From Nocardioides pini (lineage in GTDB: Bacteria > Actinomycetota > Actinomycetes > Propionibacteriales > Nocardioidaceae): 64,000 bases of DNA. Of the stretch, positions 1 through 6,687 are shown piece by piece. Below the pieces are notes generated by a model that was not told the DNA's origin, ran no database searches, and was given only the letters and a program-made list of their open reading frames with translations. The DNA is taken from positions 496,001 to 560,000 of the forward strand of contig NZ_JAPPUX010000001.1 in NCBI RefSeq assembly GCF_026712185.1. The letters run 5' to 3'. Within the stretch, counting starts at the first letter, position 1. The number at the start of each line of letters is the position of its first letter. The position numbers were made by a program, and so were the translations under genes.

Positions 1-2
1 TC

Positions 3-188
3 GAGGCCGAGCACACCGAGGTCGTCGAGACCGAGGACACCACCGCCGAGACCGCTGCCGCCGAGCACGAGGCCGCCGCTGCCGAGCACGAGGCCGCTGC
101 CGCTGAGCACGAGGCTGCCGCTGCCGAGCACGAGGCGGCCGCCGAGGCCGCCGAGGCTGCCGAGGAGTCGGACGAGCCCAAGGCCTGA
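3..188 (+). CDS. rplQ: 50S ribosomal protein L17, C-terminal tail (partial)
   Basis: Only the last 61 codons are in the window, read in frame from base 3 to TGA at 186-188. The segment has no folded-domain features: it is a Glu/Ala/His tail with four AEHEA-type heptads, ending in ESDEPKA. Actinobacterial L17 proteins often carry acidic Ala/Glu-rich C-terminal extensions, and rplQ normally precedes truA, which is found at 3496. Those two facts are the basis of the name; the conserved L17 core lies upstream and cannot be seen, so another acidic-tailed protein is not excluded. A strong hairpin follows 17 nt after the stop. Confidence 0.7.
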   Translation, partial: EAEHTEVVETEDTTAETAAAEHEAAAAEHEAAAAEHEAAAAEHEAAAEAAEAAEESDEPKA

Positions 189-205
189 TCCCGGGTCCGC
201 CACGC

Positions 206-238
206 AAGGCCCGTCACCCCACCGGGGTGGCGGGCCTT
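206..238 (+). terminator. Terminator hairpin after rplQ
   Basis: AAGGCCCG-t-CACCCC pairs with GGGGTG-g-CGGGCCTT around a 3-nt loop: a long GC stem with a single internal mismatch and no obvious U-tract. It lies between rplQ (+) and the convergent reductase gene (-), so it may act in both directions. Confidence 0.75.
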
Positions 239-338
239 CGTGCGTCGCCCGGGGGGAGGAGCGGTGGCCCAGCCACGTTCCGGCCGCAGGAAATGTGGCC
301 CGCTCACCGCTCGGGGCTCCCGCGCCGCCGCCCGGCGG

Positions 339-1295
339 TCAGAGGCGAGCGAGGACCTCGCCCGCGTCGAGGCTGCGGGGGGCGCCGCCGGTGGCGGTGA
401 GGAGGCGGGTGGCGGCCACGACGGCGTCGTTCACGGGCGTGGGGACGCCGTGCAGGCGGCCCTGGAGCACGACCTCCCCGGCGAGGTAGTCGATCTCGGA
501 GTCGCCGGTGCCGCGGGTCAGGCTCTGCCAGGTGGAGCCGCCGCGGCGCTCGAGGTCGGTCCGGCGCTGGAGGATCGAGCCGCGCCGCGCGCGGTCCTCG
601 GCGGCCGTGACGACGGTGAGGCCGGCCGCGGCCAGCACCTGCTCGCCCTCCTCCTGCGCGCGCTGGGCGAGCTCGTCGGCCGCCTCGCCCTGGGCGAACG
701 ACGCGTCGACCCCGTTGCCGAGGTTCATCACGAGCTTGCGCCGCTTCAGCGCCATGATGTCGTCGCGCTCCTCGGACGCGATGCCCGCCACCCCGAGGTC
801 GGCGGACACGGCCGCGGTGGTCTCGTCGGTGCCGCCGGGGAACCGGCCGATGTCGAGGATCGCCGGGGTCGGGTGGCACGACGCCACCACCACGCCGGGC
901 TCGAGGTGGGTCGCCGGCAGCATGACGCAGACGGCGTACGTCCTCGCGAAGAGCCGCAGCGCGGCCGCCTCCGTGGCGATGCCGTTGGTGGCACACACGA
1001 CGGGGACGTCGGCGGGGGCGTGGGCGCGGAGGTCGGCGAGCGCGACGGACGCCTGGTGGGACTTGACCGCCAGCAGCACGACCGTGTCGTCGGTCCACCG
1101 GACCTCGGCCGCGGTGTCGGTGGCCGGCGTGTCGATGCGGTGGCGGCCGTCGCCGGCATCGAGCACCAGGCCCTCCGCCCGGATGGCCTCGAGGTGGGCG
1201 CCCCGCGCGACCAGCGTCACCGCGTGACCGGCGCGCGCGAGCGTGCCGCCGACGACCCCACCGACGGCGCCGGCGCCGTAGACGACGTACCTCAT
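339..1295 (-). CDS. Ketopantoate reductase family protein (PanE/ApbA-like)
   Basis: 318-residue NADP-dependent 2-dehydropantoate 2-reductase-family enzyme. The N-terminus carries the Rossmann motif GAGAVGG; AVKSHQ holds the expected active-site lysine, and KRRKLVMNLGNGVDA matches the family's helical C-domain entry. ATG at 1295 is preferred over an in-frame TTG at 1319, because the TTG would overlap the preceding gene's stop and a TAGGGT hexamer sits 7 nt before the ATG. It is the last gene of the ArsR-led operon, 20 nt after the reductase gene. Since it sits among stress or xenobiotic-type genes, a role on another 2-oxoacid is possible; pantothenate synthesis is not shown. Confidence 0.85.
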   Translation of the reverse strand: MRYVVYGAGAVGGVVGGTLARAGHAVTLVARGAHLEAIRAEGLVLDAGDGRHRIDTPATDTAAEVRWTDDTVVLLAVKSHQASVALADLRAHAPADVPVVCATNGIATEAAALRLFARTYAVCVMLPATHLEPGVVVASCHPTPAILDIGRFPGGTDETTAAVSADLGVAGIASEERDDIMALKRRKLVMNLGNGVDASFAQGEAADELAQRAQEEGEQVLAAAGLTVVTAAEDRARRGSILQRRTDLERRGGSTWQSLTRGTGDSEIDYLAGEVVLQGRLHGVPTPVNDAVVAATRLLTATGGAPRSLDAGEVLARL

Positions 1296-1302
1296 GTCGT
1301 CG

Positions 1303-1308
1303 ACCCTA
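1303..1308 (-). promoter_or_regulatory. Putative -10 element for the PanE-like gene (leaderless)
   Basis: Reverse-strand TAGGGT, 7 nt before ATG 1295. It suggests a second, internal start of transcription with no 5' leader. No clear -35. Confidence 0.4.
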
Positions 1309-1315
1309 CGAGGGG

Positions 1316-1915
1316 TCAACGACGCACGCGGAACCGGAGGTGGAGCACGCGGTCGCCCTGGATGACGACCTCCGGGTCGTCGAGCAGGTGCTGGGTCCGG
1401 ATCGAGCCGAAGTAGCGCTTGCCGGTGCCGAAGACCACCGGCACGACGTCCATCGCCACCTCGTCGACGAGGCCGAGGGCGAGGGCCTGCCCGCCGACGT
1501 CGCCCGCCGCCACGGCCACCGTCCGGTCGCCGGCCAGCTCACGAGCGGTGGCGACCGCGGCGGTCACGTCGTCGACGAAGTGGTACGACGCCTCCGGGTG
1601 CCACCCCTCGGGCCTCGGCCGGTGGGACACCACGACGACGTGGTCGCCTGAGGGGGGACGCCCCTCCCACCCGTTCGTGAGGTCGAACAGGTGGCGGCCG
1701 ATCACCATGGTGCCGATGGAGTCCCACACGGGGCGGACGTAGTCGTACGACGTCTGCGACACCCGCAGGCCGCCGGGCGCAGGGTCGTCCATGTCCTGGG
1801 CGGACAGCGGCCGGTCCCCGTTGAAGTACCAGTCGAACAGGGGGCCCGGGTCGTCGTGGAGGTCGGCGATGAACCCGTCCAGCGACACCACGTTGTTCAT
1901 CACCACGGTGCTCAC
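1316..1915 (-). CDS. Dihydrofolate reductase family protein (RibD C-terminal domain)
   Basis: 199-residue protein of the RibD-C/DHFR-like family. MNNVVSLDGFIAD at the start, GRHLFDLTNGW, and the late glycine motif AAGDVGGQALALGLVDE with VVFGTGKRYF are typical of the small DHFR-like reductases found beside SRPBCC and ArsR genes in actinobacteria. GTG at 1915 is chosen because its GTGA overlaps the preceding stop by 4 nt. Substrate unknown; true folate reduction is unlikely, as this group is distinct from FolA. NADPH use is family knowledge. Confidence 0.85.
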   Translation of the reverse strand: MSTVVMNNVVSLDGFIADLHDDPGPLFDWYFNGDRPLSAQDMDDPAPGGLRVSQTSYDYVRPVWDSIGTMVIGRHLFDLTNGWEGRPPSGDHVVVVSHRPRPEGWHPEASYHFVDDVTAAVATARELAGDRTVAVAAGDVGGQALALGLVDEVAMDVVPVVFGTGKRYFGSIRTQHLLDDPEVVIQGDRVLHLRFRVRR

Positions 1916-2490
1916 GGGGTGCCTCCGACGGCGGGGCGCCAGGCGGGGTCGCGCCCGACGAAGCCCATCAGCCGGTCGACGACGGGGGCGTCGTCGGGCA
2001 CCGGGACCGCGGGGCCGTACTGCCCGGAGTCGCGCAGCACCTGCTCGATCGGGCGCATCCCCGCCAGCAGCTGGGCGGCGAAGTCCTCGTCGAGCCCGGC
2101 GTCCTGGCCCCCGGCACGGGCGAGGTCCCACGAGTGCATGAAGACGTCGGCGGTGTAGAACCGGTCGACGGCGTCGGCGAGCCGGTGGGTGCCGGCGCGC
2201 GGATGGGTGAAGGGCTCGTCGCCGCGATGCTCGAGGGCTCGTTGGACGGCGTCCGTGTGGTGCTGCCACGCCGCGAGCGGGTCGTCGTCCACCGACGGGC
2301 CCGCGGGCAGCTCGACGCCGCCGCTGGCCAGGAAGGGCGGGAACCAGCCGACGAGGTGGCCGACGACGTCGCGTGCGGTCCAGCCGTCGACCGGGGCCGG
2401 GGCGGACCAGTCGGGGGTCTGCGCCACCAGCCGGCCGAAGCCCCTGGCGACCGCGGCGTGGCGCTCGGCCGGGGCGTCGGGGAGCGCCAT
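1912..2490 (-). CDS. Mycothiol-dependent maleylpyruvate isomerase-like / DinB-fold protein
   Basis: 192-residue TIGR03086-type protein. It shows the DinB-fold metal-site pattern: GHLVGW (His45) and FMHSWDLARA (His119, Asp122), and opens with a long first helix. Members of the family use mycothiol, the actinobacterial thiol, in isomerase or S-transferase reactions; the actual substrate cannot be read here. ATG 2490 overlaps the previous TGA by one base (TGATG), so translation is probably coupled to the SRPBCC gene. Residues 50-75 vary in this family and give no hint of substrate. Confidence 0.85.
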   Translation of the reverse strand: MALPDAPAERHAAVARGFGRLVAQTPDWSAPAPVDGWTARDVVGHLVGWFPPFLASGGVELPAGPSVDDDPLAAWQHHTDAVQRALEHRGDEPFTHPRAGTHRLADAVDRFYTADVFMHSWDLARAGGQDAGLDEDFAAQLLAGMRPIEQVLRDSGQYGPAVPVPDDAPVVDRLMGFVGRDPAWRPAVGGTP

Positions 2491-3011
2491 CAGAGGGCGC
2501 CGTCGGCGAGGAGGCGGTCGATCGCGGCGTAGCCGTCGTTGACGCCGACCTCCATGCCGCTGCGCAGCCAGGCGTCGCGGTCCTCGAAGGAGTCGCAGAG
2601 GCTCACGGCGTGGAGGCGGGTGCGGCCGTCGCCGAGGTCCTCGAAGGTCACCGTCTCCAGCGAGACGCCGTCGGGCATGCCCTCCCAGGTGAACGTCTGA
2701 ACGATGCGGTCCTCGCGCACGGTGTGGAAGCACCCGCGGAACGCGGTCTCGAACTCCTCCCGACCGTCGCTGCCCCGCGCGGTGTAGCTCCAGCTGCCGC
2801 CGTCGCGGGCGTCCCAGTGGGTGATGTCGGCGCCGACGCCGTCGGGCCCGACCCACTGCGCGAAGAGCTCGGGGTCGGTGTGAGCCCGGAAGAGCTGGGC
2901 GGGGGTGGCCGCGAAGTCGCGGCGGACGTGGATGGCGGGCACGTCGCTGTCGGCCTCGATGGCGGCCTCGGGGTAGCGCGTGGCGGCGTCGCCGGTCTGC
3001 ACGGTGGTCAT
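2490..3011 (-). CDS. AHSA1/SRPBCC (START-like) domain protein
   Basis: 173 residues. HVRRDFAATPAQLFRAHTDPELFAQW, the GGSWSY strand, the FHTVREDRIVQTFTWEG strand pair and a long C-terminal helix form one helix-grip SRPBCC/AHSA1 domain, a hydrophobic-ligand fold. Such proteins are commonly encoded right after an ArsR repressor, as here, where ATG 3011 overlaps the repressor stop by 4 nt (ATGA). Ligand unknown; not an enzyme by any visible motif. Confidence 0.9.
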   Translation of the reverse strand: MTTVQTGDAATRYPEAAIEADSDVPAIHVRRDFAATPAQLFRAHTDPELFAQWVGPDGVGADITHWDARDGGSWSYTARGSDGREEFETAFRGCFHTVREDRIVQTFTWEGMPDGVSLETVTFEDLGDGRTRLHAVSLCDSFEDRDAWLRSGMEVGVNDGYAAIDRLLADGAL

Positions 3012-3370
3012 GATGCGGTTCCTTCCTTCTCTGTGTAGCTCGGGTTGTCGTCGTCCTGCATCCGCGCGAGCACGGCGTCGAGGCGCGCGAAGCGCTCCTC
3101 GGCCTGCTGGCGGTAGCGCTCGATCCACTTCGTCATGAGGTCGAACACCTCGGCTTCCAGGTGCACGGGACGTCGCTGCGCCTCCCGCGTCCGCGTCACC
3201 AGGCCGGCGTCCTCGAGCACCTTGAGGTGCTTGGAGACGGCCTGCAGGCTCACGTCGTACGGCGCGGCCAGGTCGTTGACCGTGTGGTCGCCCTCGCTGA
3301 GGCGGGCCACCATGTCCCGTCGGGTCGGGTCGGCCAGGGCAGCGAAGACGCGGGAGAGCTGGTCGGTCAC
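3008..3370 (-). CDS. ArsR-family winged-helix repressor
   Basis: 120-residue HTH regulator. ALADPTRRDMVARL followed by the recognition region SLQAVSKHLKVLEDAGLV is the ArsR DNA-binding core; the C-terminus WIERYRQQAEERFARLD is the usual dimer helix of the AHSA1-linked subgroup. No cysteine is present, so metal sensing by a CxC site is excluded. GTG start with SD AGAAGG 8 nt upstream. It heads the five-gene operon, and two TCAAC-N6-GTTGA sites in its promoter point to autorepression. The inducer is unknown, possibly a small organic molecule linked to the SRPBCC partner. Confidence 0.92.
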   Translation of the reverse strand: MTDQLSRVFAALADPTRRDMVARLSEGDHTVNDLAAPYDVSLQAVSKHLKVLEDAGLVTRTREAQRRPVHLEAEVFDLMTKWIERYRQQAEERFARLDAVLARMQDDDNPSYTEKEGTAS

Positions 3371-3382
3371 GGAGCACCTTCT

Positions 3383-3398
3383 TCAACTGATTGGTTGA
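3383..3398. promoter_or_regulatory. Operator O1, TCAAC-N6-GTTGA palindrome
   Basis: TCAACTGATTGGTTGA, with 5-bp perfect outer arms and flanking T/A extending the symmetry to TTCAAC...GTTGAA. It overlaps the predicted transcription start of the ArsR operon. Confidence 0.7.
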
Positions 3399-3402
3399 AT
3401 AG

Positions 3403-3432
3403 ACCGTACGGCGACGAGGCTCGCGTTGTCAA
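3403..3432 (-). promoter_or_regulatory. Promoter of the ArsR operon
   Basis: Reverse strand: -35 TTGACA (3432-3427), 18-bp spacer, -10 TACGGT (3408-3403). Near-consensus for a housekeeping actinobacterial sigma factor. The expected start is near 3395, inside the downstream operator. Confidence 0.7.
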
Positions 3433-3444
3433 CCATCTGGTTGA
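3429..3444. promoter_or_regulatory. Operator O2, TCAACCA-TC-TGGTTGA palindrome
   Basis: Perfect 7-bp arms with a 2-bp centre. It covers part of the -35 hexamer and lies 46 bp from O1. The same half-site is used in O1, so one repressor very likely binds both. Confidence 0.7.
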
Positions 3445-3483
3445 ACAACCTCGGGCGAGCGTGGCCGGTCGGCGACGGCGCCC

Positions 3484-3489
3484 TAGGAT
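3484..3489 (+). promoter_or_regulatory. Putative -10 element of truA (leaderless)
   Basis: TAGGAT ends 6 nt before GTG 3496, leaving no space for a ribosome binding site. The same context, GCCCTAGGATC, occurs before the minus-strand gene starting at 28624. Confidence 0.5.
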
Positions 3490-3495
3490 CGCTGC

Positions 3496-4332
3496 GTGCG
3501 CCTGCGGATCGACTGTGCCTACGACGGCGCCGACTTCTCCGGCTGGGCCGCCCAGCCCGGGCGTCGTACGGTCCAGGGAAGCCTCGAGGGAGCGCTGGCC
3601 ACCGCGCTGCGGGTGCCCGAGGTGCGGGTCACCGTGGCCGGCCGCACCGACGCCGGCGTCCACGCACGCGGCCAGGTCGCGCACGTCGACGTCGCCCCCG
3701 AGGTCGTCGCCGCCTCCGCCGGGCGCTCGTCCGACCCGCCGCTCCACGCCCTCGCCCGCCGCGTGGACGGCATCCTGCCGCCCGATCTCCGCGTCCGTCG
3801 CGTGGTCGAGGCACCCCCGGGCTTCGACGCCCGCTTCTCGGCGGTCTGGCGGCGCTACGCCTACCGGATCGCCGACGCGCAGGAGCTCGCCGACCCGCTC
3901 GTGCGCGGGTACGTGCTGACGTGGGGGCGGCGGCTGGACCTCGACGCCATGAACGAGGCGTCCGCGCCGCTGGTCGGCCTGCGTGACTTCGCCTCCTTCT
4001 GCAAGCAGCGGGAGGGGGCGACCACCGTCCGCACCCTGCTCGACCTCGACTGGCGCCGTGACGACGCCGGCCTCGTCGTGGGCTCGGTGCGCGCCGACGC
4101 CTTCTGCCACAACATGGTGCGCGCCCTGGTCGGCTGCCTGGTCGCGGTGGGCGAGGGCCGGCAGCCGGTCGGCTGGCCGGCGGAGGTGATGGCCGGCCGA
4201 CGGCGCGACCAGGGGGTGCGGGTGGTGCACGCCCACGGCCTCACGCTGGAGGAGGTCGGCTACCCCGACGACGACGAGCTCGCCGCCCAGGCCGAGCGTG
4301 CCCGAGCCCGACGAGAGGCGATCCATGACTGA
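3496..4332 (+). CDS. truA: tRNA pseudouridine(38-40) synthase TruA
   Basis: 278 residues. The family signature GRTDAGVHARGQ is at residues 49-60, with catalytic Asp52; YRIAD, the central RDFASFCK segment and FCHNMVRALVGCL complete the TruA pattern. It converts U38-U40 in the anticodon arm of many tRNAs. GTG 3496 is used; the next gene starts inside its last codons (8-nt overlap). The usual partner rplQ is about 3.3 kb upstream, separated by the antiparallel ArsR operon, so truA needs its own promoter. Confidence 0.97.
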   Translation: MRLRIDCAYDGADFSGWAAQPGRRTVQGSLEGALATALRVPEVRVTVAGRTDAGVHARGQVAHVDVAPEVVAASAGRSSDPPLHALARRVDGILPPDLRVRRVVEAPPGFDARFSAVWRRYAYRIADAQELADPLVRGYVLTWGRRLDLDAMNEASAPLVGLRDFASFCKQREGATTVRTLLDLDWRRDDAGLVVGSVRADAFCHNMVRALVGCLVAVGEGRQPVGWPAEVMAGRRRDQGVRVVHAHGLTLEEVGYPDDDELAAQAERARARREAIHD

Positions 4333-4921
4333 GCACTACTTCTCCGCCGACCCCGGCGTGCCCTTCGAGCGGGAGAGCTTCACCGCCGAGCTGTGGGGCC
4401 ACCCGCTGACCCTGAACACGGGCTCGGGGGTGTTCAGCCGCGGCCACCTCGACCACGCGACGGCGGTGCTGTTCAGGGAGCTCGAGCCGCCGGTGCAGGG
4501 CCAGTTCCTCGACCTCGGCTGCGGCTACGGCGTCATCGGCCTGGCGATCGCGAGGGCGGTGCCGCTGGCCAACGTGACCGGCGTCGACGTCAACGAGCGG
4601 GCACTGCTGCTCGCCAACGACAACGCCCGCGCCGCCGGCCTCGACTCGCGCTTCGTCGCCTGCCTGCCCGAGCAGGTGCCCGGCAACCAGGTCTTCGACG
4701 AGATCTGGTCCAACCCGCCCATCCGGATCGGCAAGGAGGCGCTGCACGAGCTGCTGCTGGCGTGGCTGCCGCGCCTCGCGCCCGGCGGCCGGATGGTCAT
4801 GGTCGTGGGCAAGAACCTCGGTGCCGACTCGCTGCAGCGGTGGCTCACCGAGCAGGGCTGGCCGACGGAGCGCCTGGCCAGCAGCAAGGGCTTCCGCGTG
4901 CTGGAGACGCGCCGGGGCTGA
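4325..4921 (+). CDS. Class I SAM methyltransferase, RsmC/RlmG-like small domain
   Basis: 198 residues. FLDLGCGYGVIGLAIA is the SAM-binding motif I, VTGVDVNERAL motif II, and SNPPIRIGKEALHELL contains the NPPI tetrad of methyltransferases acting on exocyclic or ring nitrogens of rRNA guanine. The single-domain length equals the catalytic half of E. coli RsmC, so this is the common actinobacterial short form. ATG 4325 overlaps truA by 8 nt, making a two-gene RNA-modification operon. The target base is not shown by sequence. Confidence 0.88.
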   Translation: MTEHYFSADPGVPFERESFTAELWGHPLTLNTGSGVFSRGHLDHATAVLFRELEPPVQGQFLDLGCGYGVIGLAIARAVPLANVTGVDVNERALLLANDNARAAGLDSRFVACLPEQVPGNQVFDEIWSNPPIRIGKEALHELLLAWLPRLAPGGRMVMVVGKNLGADSLQRWLTEQGWPTERLASSKGFRVLETRRG

Positions 4922-4929
4922 GGCCCCGG
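4912..4929. terminator. Short hairpin between convergent genes
   Basis: CCGGGGC pairs with GCCCCGG around a 4-nt loop that contains the methyltransferase stop codon. Only 9 nt separate the convergent genes, so this is the only candidate terminator. Confidence 0.35.
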
Positions 4930-4930
4930 G

Positions 4931-5863
4931 CTAGGGCCGGCCGTCGAGGAACATCCGCAGCCGGGTGTGCGTCTGGCCCGGGTCCTGGGGCAGGGCGCCG
5001 TTGATCGCGCGGCACACCCAGCCCAGGCGCATCGCGAGACGCGCGGCCTCGCGCAACTCGGCGTCGGTGAGCGGGTAGCGCTCGGCATAGGGGCGGAGGT
5101 ACGCCGCCAGGTGCGGCTCGAGGTCCTCGGACCCCTCCTCGTCGTCGACGCCCCACGCGATGACGCCCTCCAACGTCACGGCGAGGGTGAAGAAGGGGTG
5201 GGAGACGCACGCGTCACCCCAGTCGAGCACCTGGTGCACGCCCGCACCGAGGAAGACCTGCCCGTCGTGCAGGTCGTCGTGCTGGACGGTCTCGCGGATG
5301 CCGAAGGTGGCCAGCCGGTCGCACAGGTCGGCGATCGCGTCGGCGTCCGGCAGCCGCGGGTCGAGGTCGTCGAGCTGCGCGAGGAGGGCGTCGTACGCCC
5401 CGGGCAGCGTCGGCAGGCGACGGTCGGGCAGCCCGGCGGCCAGCAGGGCGTCGACCTGGTCCTCGCACGCGACCTGGATGCGTGCGTACGCCTCGAGCAC
5501 GTCGTACCAGCGCTCCAGGCTGCGCTCCTCGGGGATCACGTCGCGCAGCCGCGCCCCGGCGTCGGCGAGCAGAAGCCAGCCGGTGCGCGGGTCGCTGGCG
5601 AGCGGCGTCGGCACCCGCCCGTCCGAGAGCGGCGCGACCAGGGCGGTCACGGCCGCCTCGTGACGCATCGTCTCGTCGTTGGCCTTGAACCAGACGACCC
5701 CGCCGTCCGTGGGCACCCGCATGACGGTCGACCAGTCGGTCACGTGCGGCTGCTCGACCGCGCCGACGACCGAGCGGCCCTGCTCGGCGAGCCGCGCGGA
5801 GATCCATGCGTGGGCCTCGTCGAGGAACCCGGGGTCGCGCCACCGGTCGCTGGGCTGGCTCAT
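4931..5863 (-). CDS. Aminoglycoside phosphotransferase (APH)-family protein
   Basis: 310 residues with a protein-kinase-like APH fold. VVWFKAND carries the expected ATP-site lysine; TVQHDDLHDGQVF is the catalytic Brenner-like loop, with Gln where most members have Asn; VLDWGDACVSHPF supplies the metal-binding DWGD. Family members phosphorylate small molecules such as sugars, choline-like compounds or antibiotics. Nothing in the neighbourhood gives the substrate, and resistance should not be assumed. ATG start, with no strong SD visible. Confidence 0.85.
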   Translation of the reverse strand: MSQPSDRWRDPGFLDEAHAWISARLAEQGRSVVGAVEQPHVTDWSTVMRVPTDGGVVWFKANDETMRHEAAVTALVAPLSDGRVPTPLASDPRTGWLLLADAGARLRDVIPEERSLERWYDVLEAYARIQVACEDQVDALLAAGLPDRRLPTLPGAYDALLAQLDDLDPRLPDADAIADLCDRLATFGIRETVQHDDLHDGQVFLGAGVHQVLDWGDACVSHPFFTLAVTLEGVIAWGVDDEEGSEDLEPHLAAYLRPYAERYPLTDAELREAARLAMRLGWVCRAINGALPQDPGQTHTRLRMFLDGRP

Positions 5864-5910
5864 GGCGCGCAGTCCACAGGGTCGGGGAGGGCCGGGGCAA
5901 CGGGGTTTCG

Positions 5911-6666
5911 TCAGGCCGGGCGGGTCGCGACGAGGACCCCGACCTTGTCGATGCGGTGCTCGGGGTTGTCGAACTCGTCGGACCAGTAGTTGCCGTTGGC
6001 GTGGTCCTCGAGGGTCGCGCAGGTGGAGAGGGTGATCATCGGCTGCGTGGCCGTCTCGCCCGGGCGGCCCGGCACCTCGGCCCGCTGGGCGCGGAGCGAG
6101 GCGGGCCGCCGGAACGACGTCCAGCGGGTGCGACGCACCTCGTAGACGAAGACCGTGTCGCCCGTGCGCACCTGGATGCGATCGCCCCTCACCAGCGACG
6201 GCGAGTAGCGCAGGGGAGCCGTCCCGGTGAGCCGGTGGCCCGTGACGATGTAGTTGCCGACCTCGCCGGGCCCGGTGCCGCCACGGGGGCCGCGCGGCGA
6301 GGCCATCTCGCCGGCGTTCTGCAGCGCGGTGCCGGGGGCGTCGTCGGAGGTGCCGCGATAGCGCACGACGGGGAAGTCGCGCAGCCCGATCGCCGGGATG
6401 GTCACGAAGGAGCGGCGCGGCTCGGGAGCCGCCTCCGGCTCGTCGGTGGGCTCGTCGGTGGGCTCGTCGGTGGGCTCGACGGTGGGCTCGTCGGCAGGCG
6501 TCGTGCTGGACGGGCCGGTGGGTGGGCCGGTGGGCGTCTGGGCGGGCGTGCTCGTCGTACGACGCTCGCGCGGCGCCTGCGTCGAGGGCTCACCCGAGCA
6601 GCCGGAGACCACCGCGACGGCGGCCGCGGCGAGGAGGGCCACGAGTCGTCCTGCCACCCGCCCCAC
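5911..6666 (-). CDS. Class E sortase with lipoprotein-type signal
   Basis: 251 residues. The N-terminus has a hydrophobic stretch ending VVSGC (lipobox, Cys23), then a Thr/Pro-rich linker with DEPT repeats, then the sortase barrel: IVTGHR (catalytic His), TLSTC with nucleophile Cys216, and HRIDKVGVLV (the expected Arg nearby). Class E sortases attach LAXTG-type proteins to peptidoglycan in actinobacteria. A lipid anchor on a sortase is uncommon, since most have a transmembrane anchor; the lipobox is clear but processing is inferred. GTG 6666 is the track start; GTG 6657 is also possible. Confidence 0.88.
   Translation of the reverse strand: MGRVAGRLVALLAAAAVAVVSGCSGEPSTQAPRERRTTSTPAQTPTGPPTGPSSTTPADEPTVEPTDEPTDEPTDEPEAAPEPRRSFVTIPAIGLRDFPVVRYRGTSDDAPGTALQNAGEMASPRGPRGGTGPGEVGNYIVTGHRLTGTAPLRYSPSLVRGDRIQVRTGDTVFVYEVRRTRWTSFRRPASLRAQRAEVPGRPGETATQPMITLSTCATLEDHANGNYWSDEFDNPEHRIDKVGVLVATRPA
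6437..6494. repeat. 12-bp in-gene repeat coding for DEPT
   Basis: Several near-identical copies of CTCGTCGGTGGG (plus-strand view) in the sortase linker. They code for the repeated DEPT unit; length variation is expected between strains. Confidence 0.7.
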
Positions 6667-6687
6667 GGTACGCAGCGGGTGGTGGCC

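Noticed and set aside
240..1415. Plus-strand open frame of 391 codons
   Set aside because: Opposite the ketopantoate-reductase-like gene, no recognised motif.
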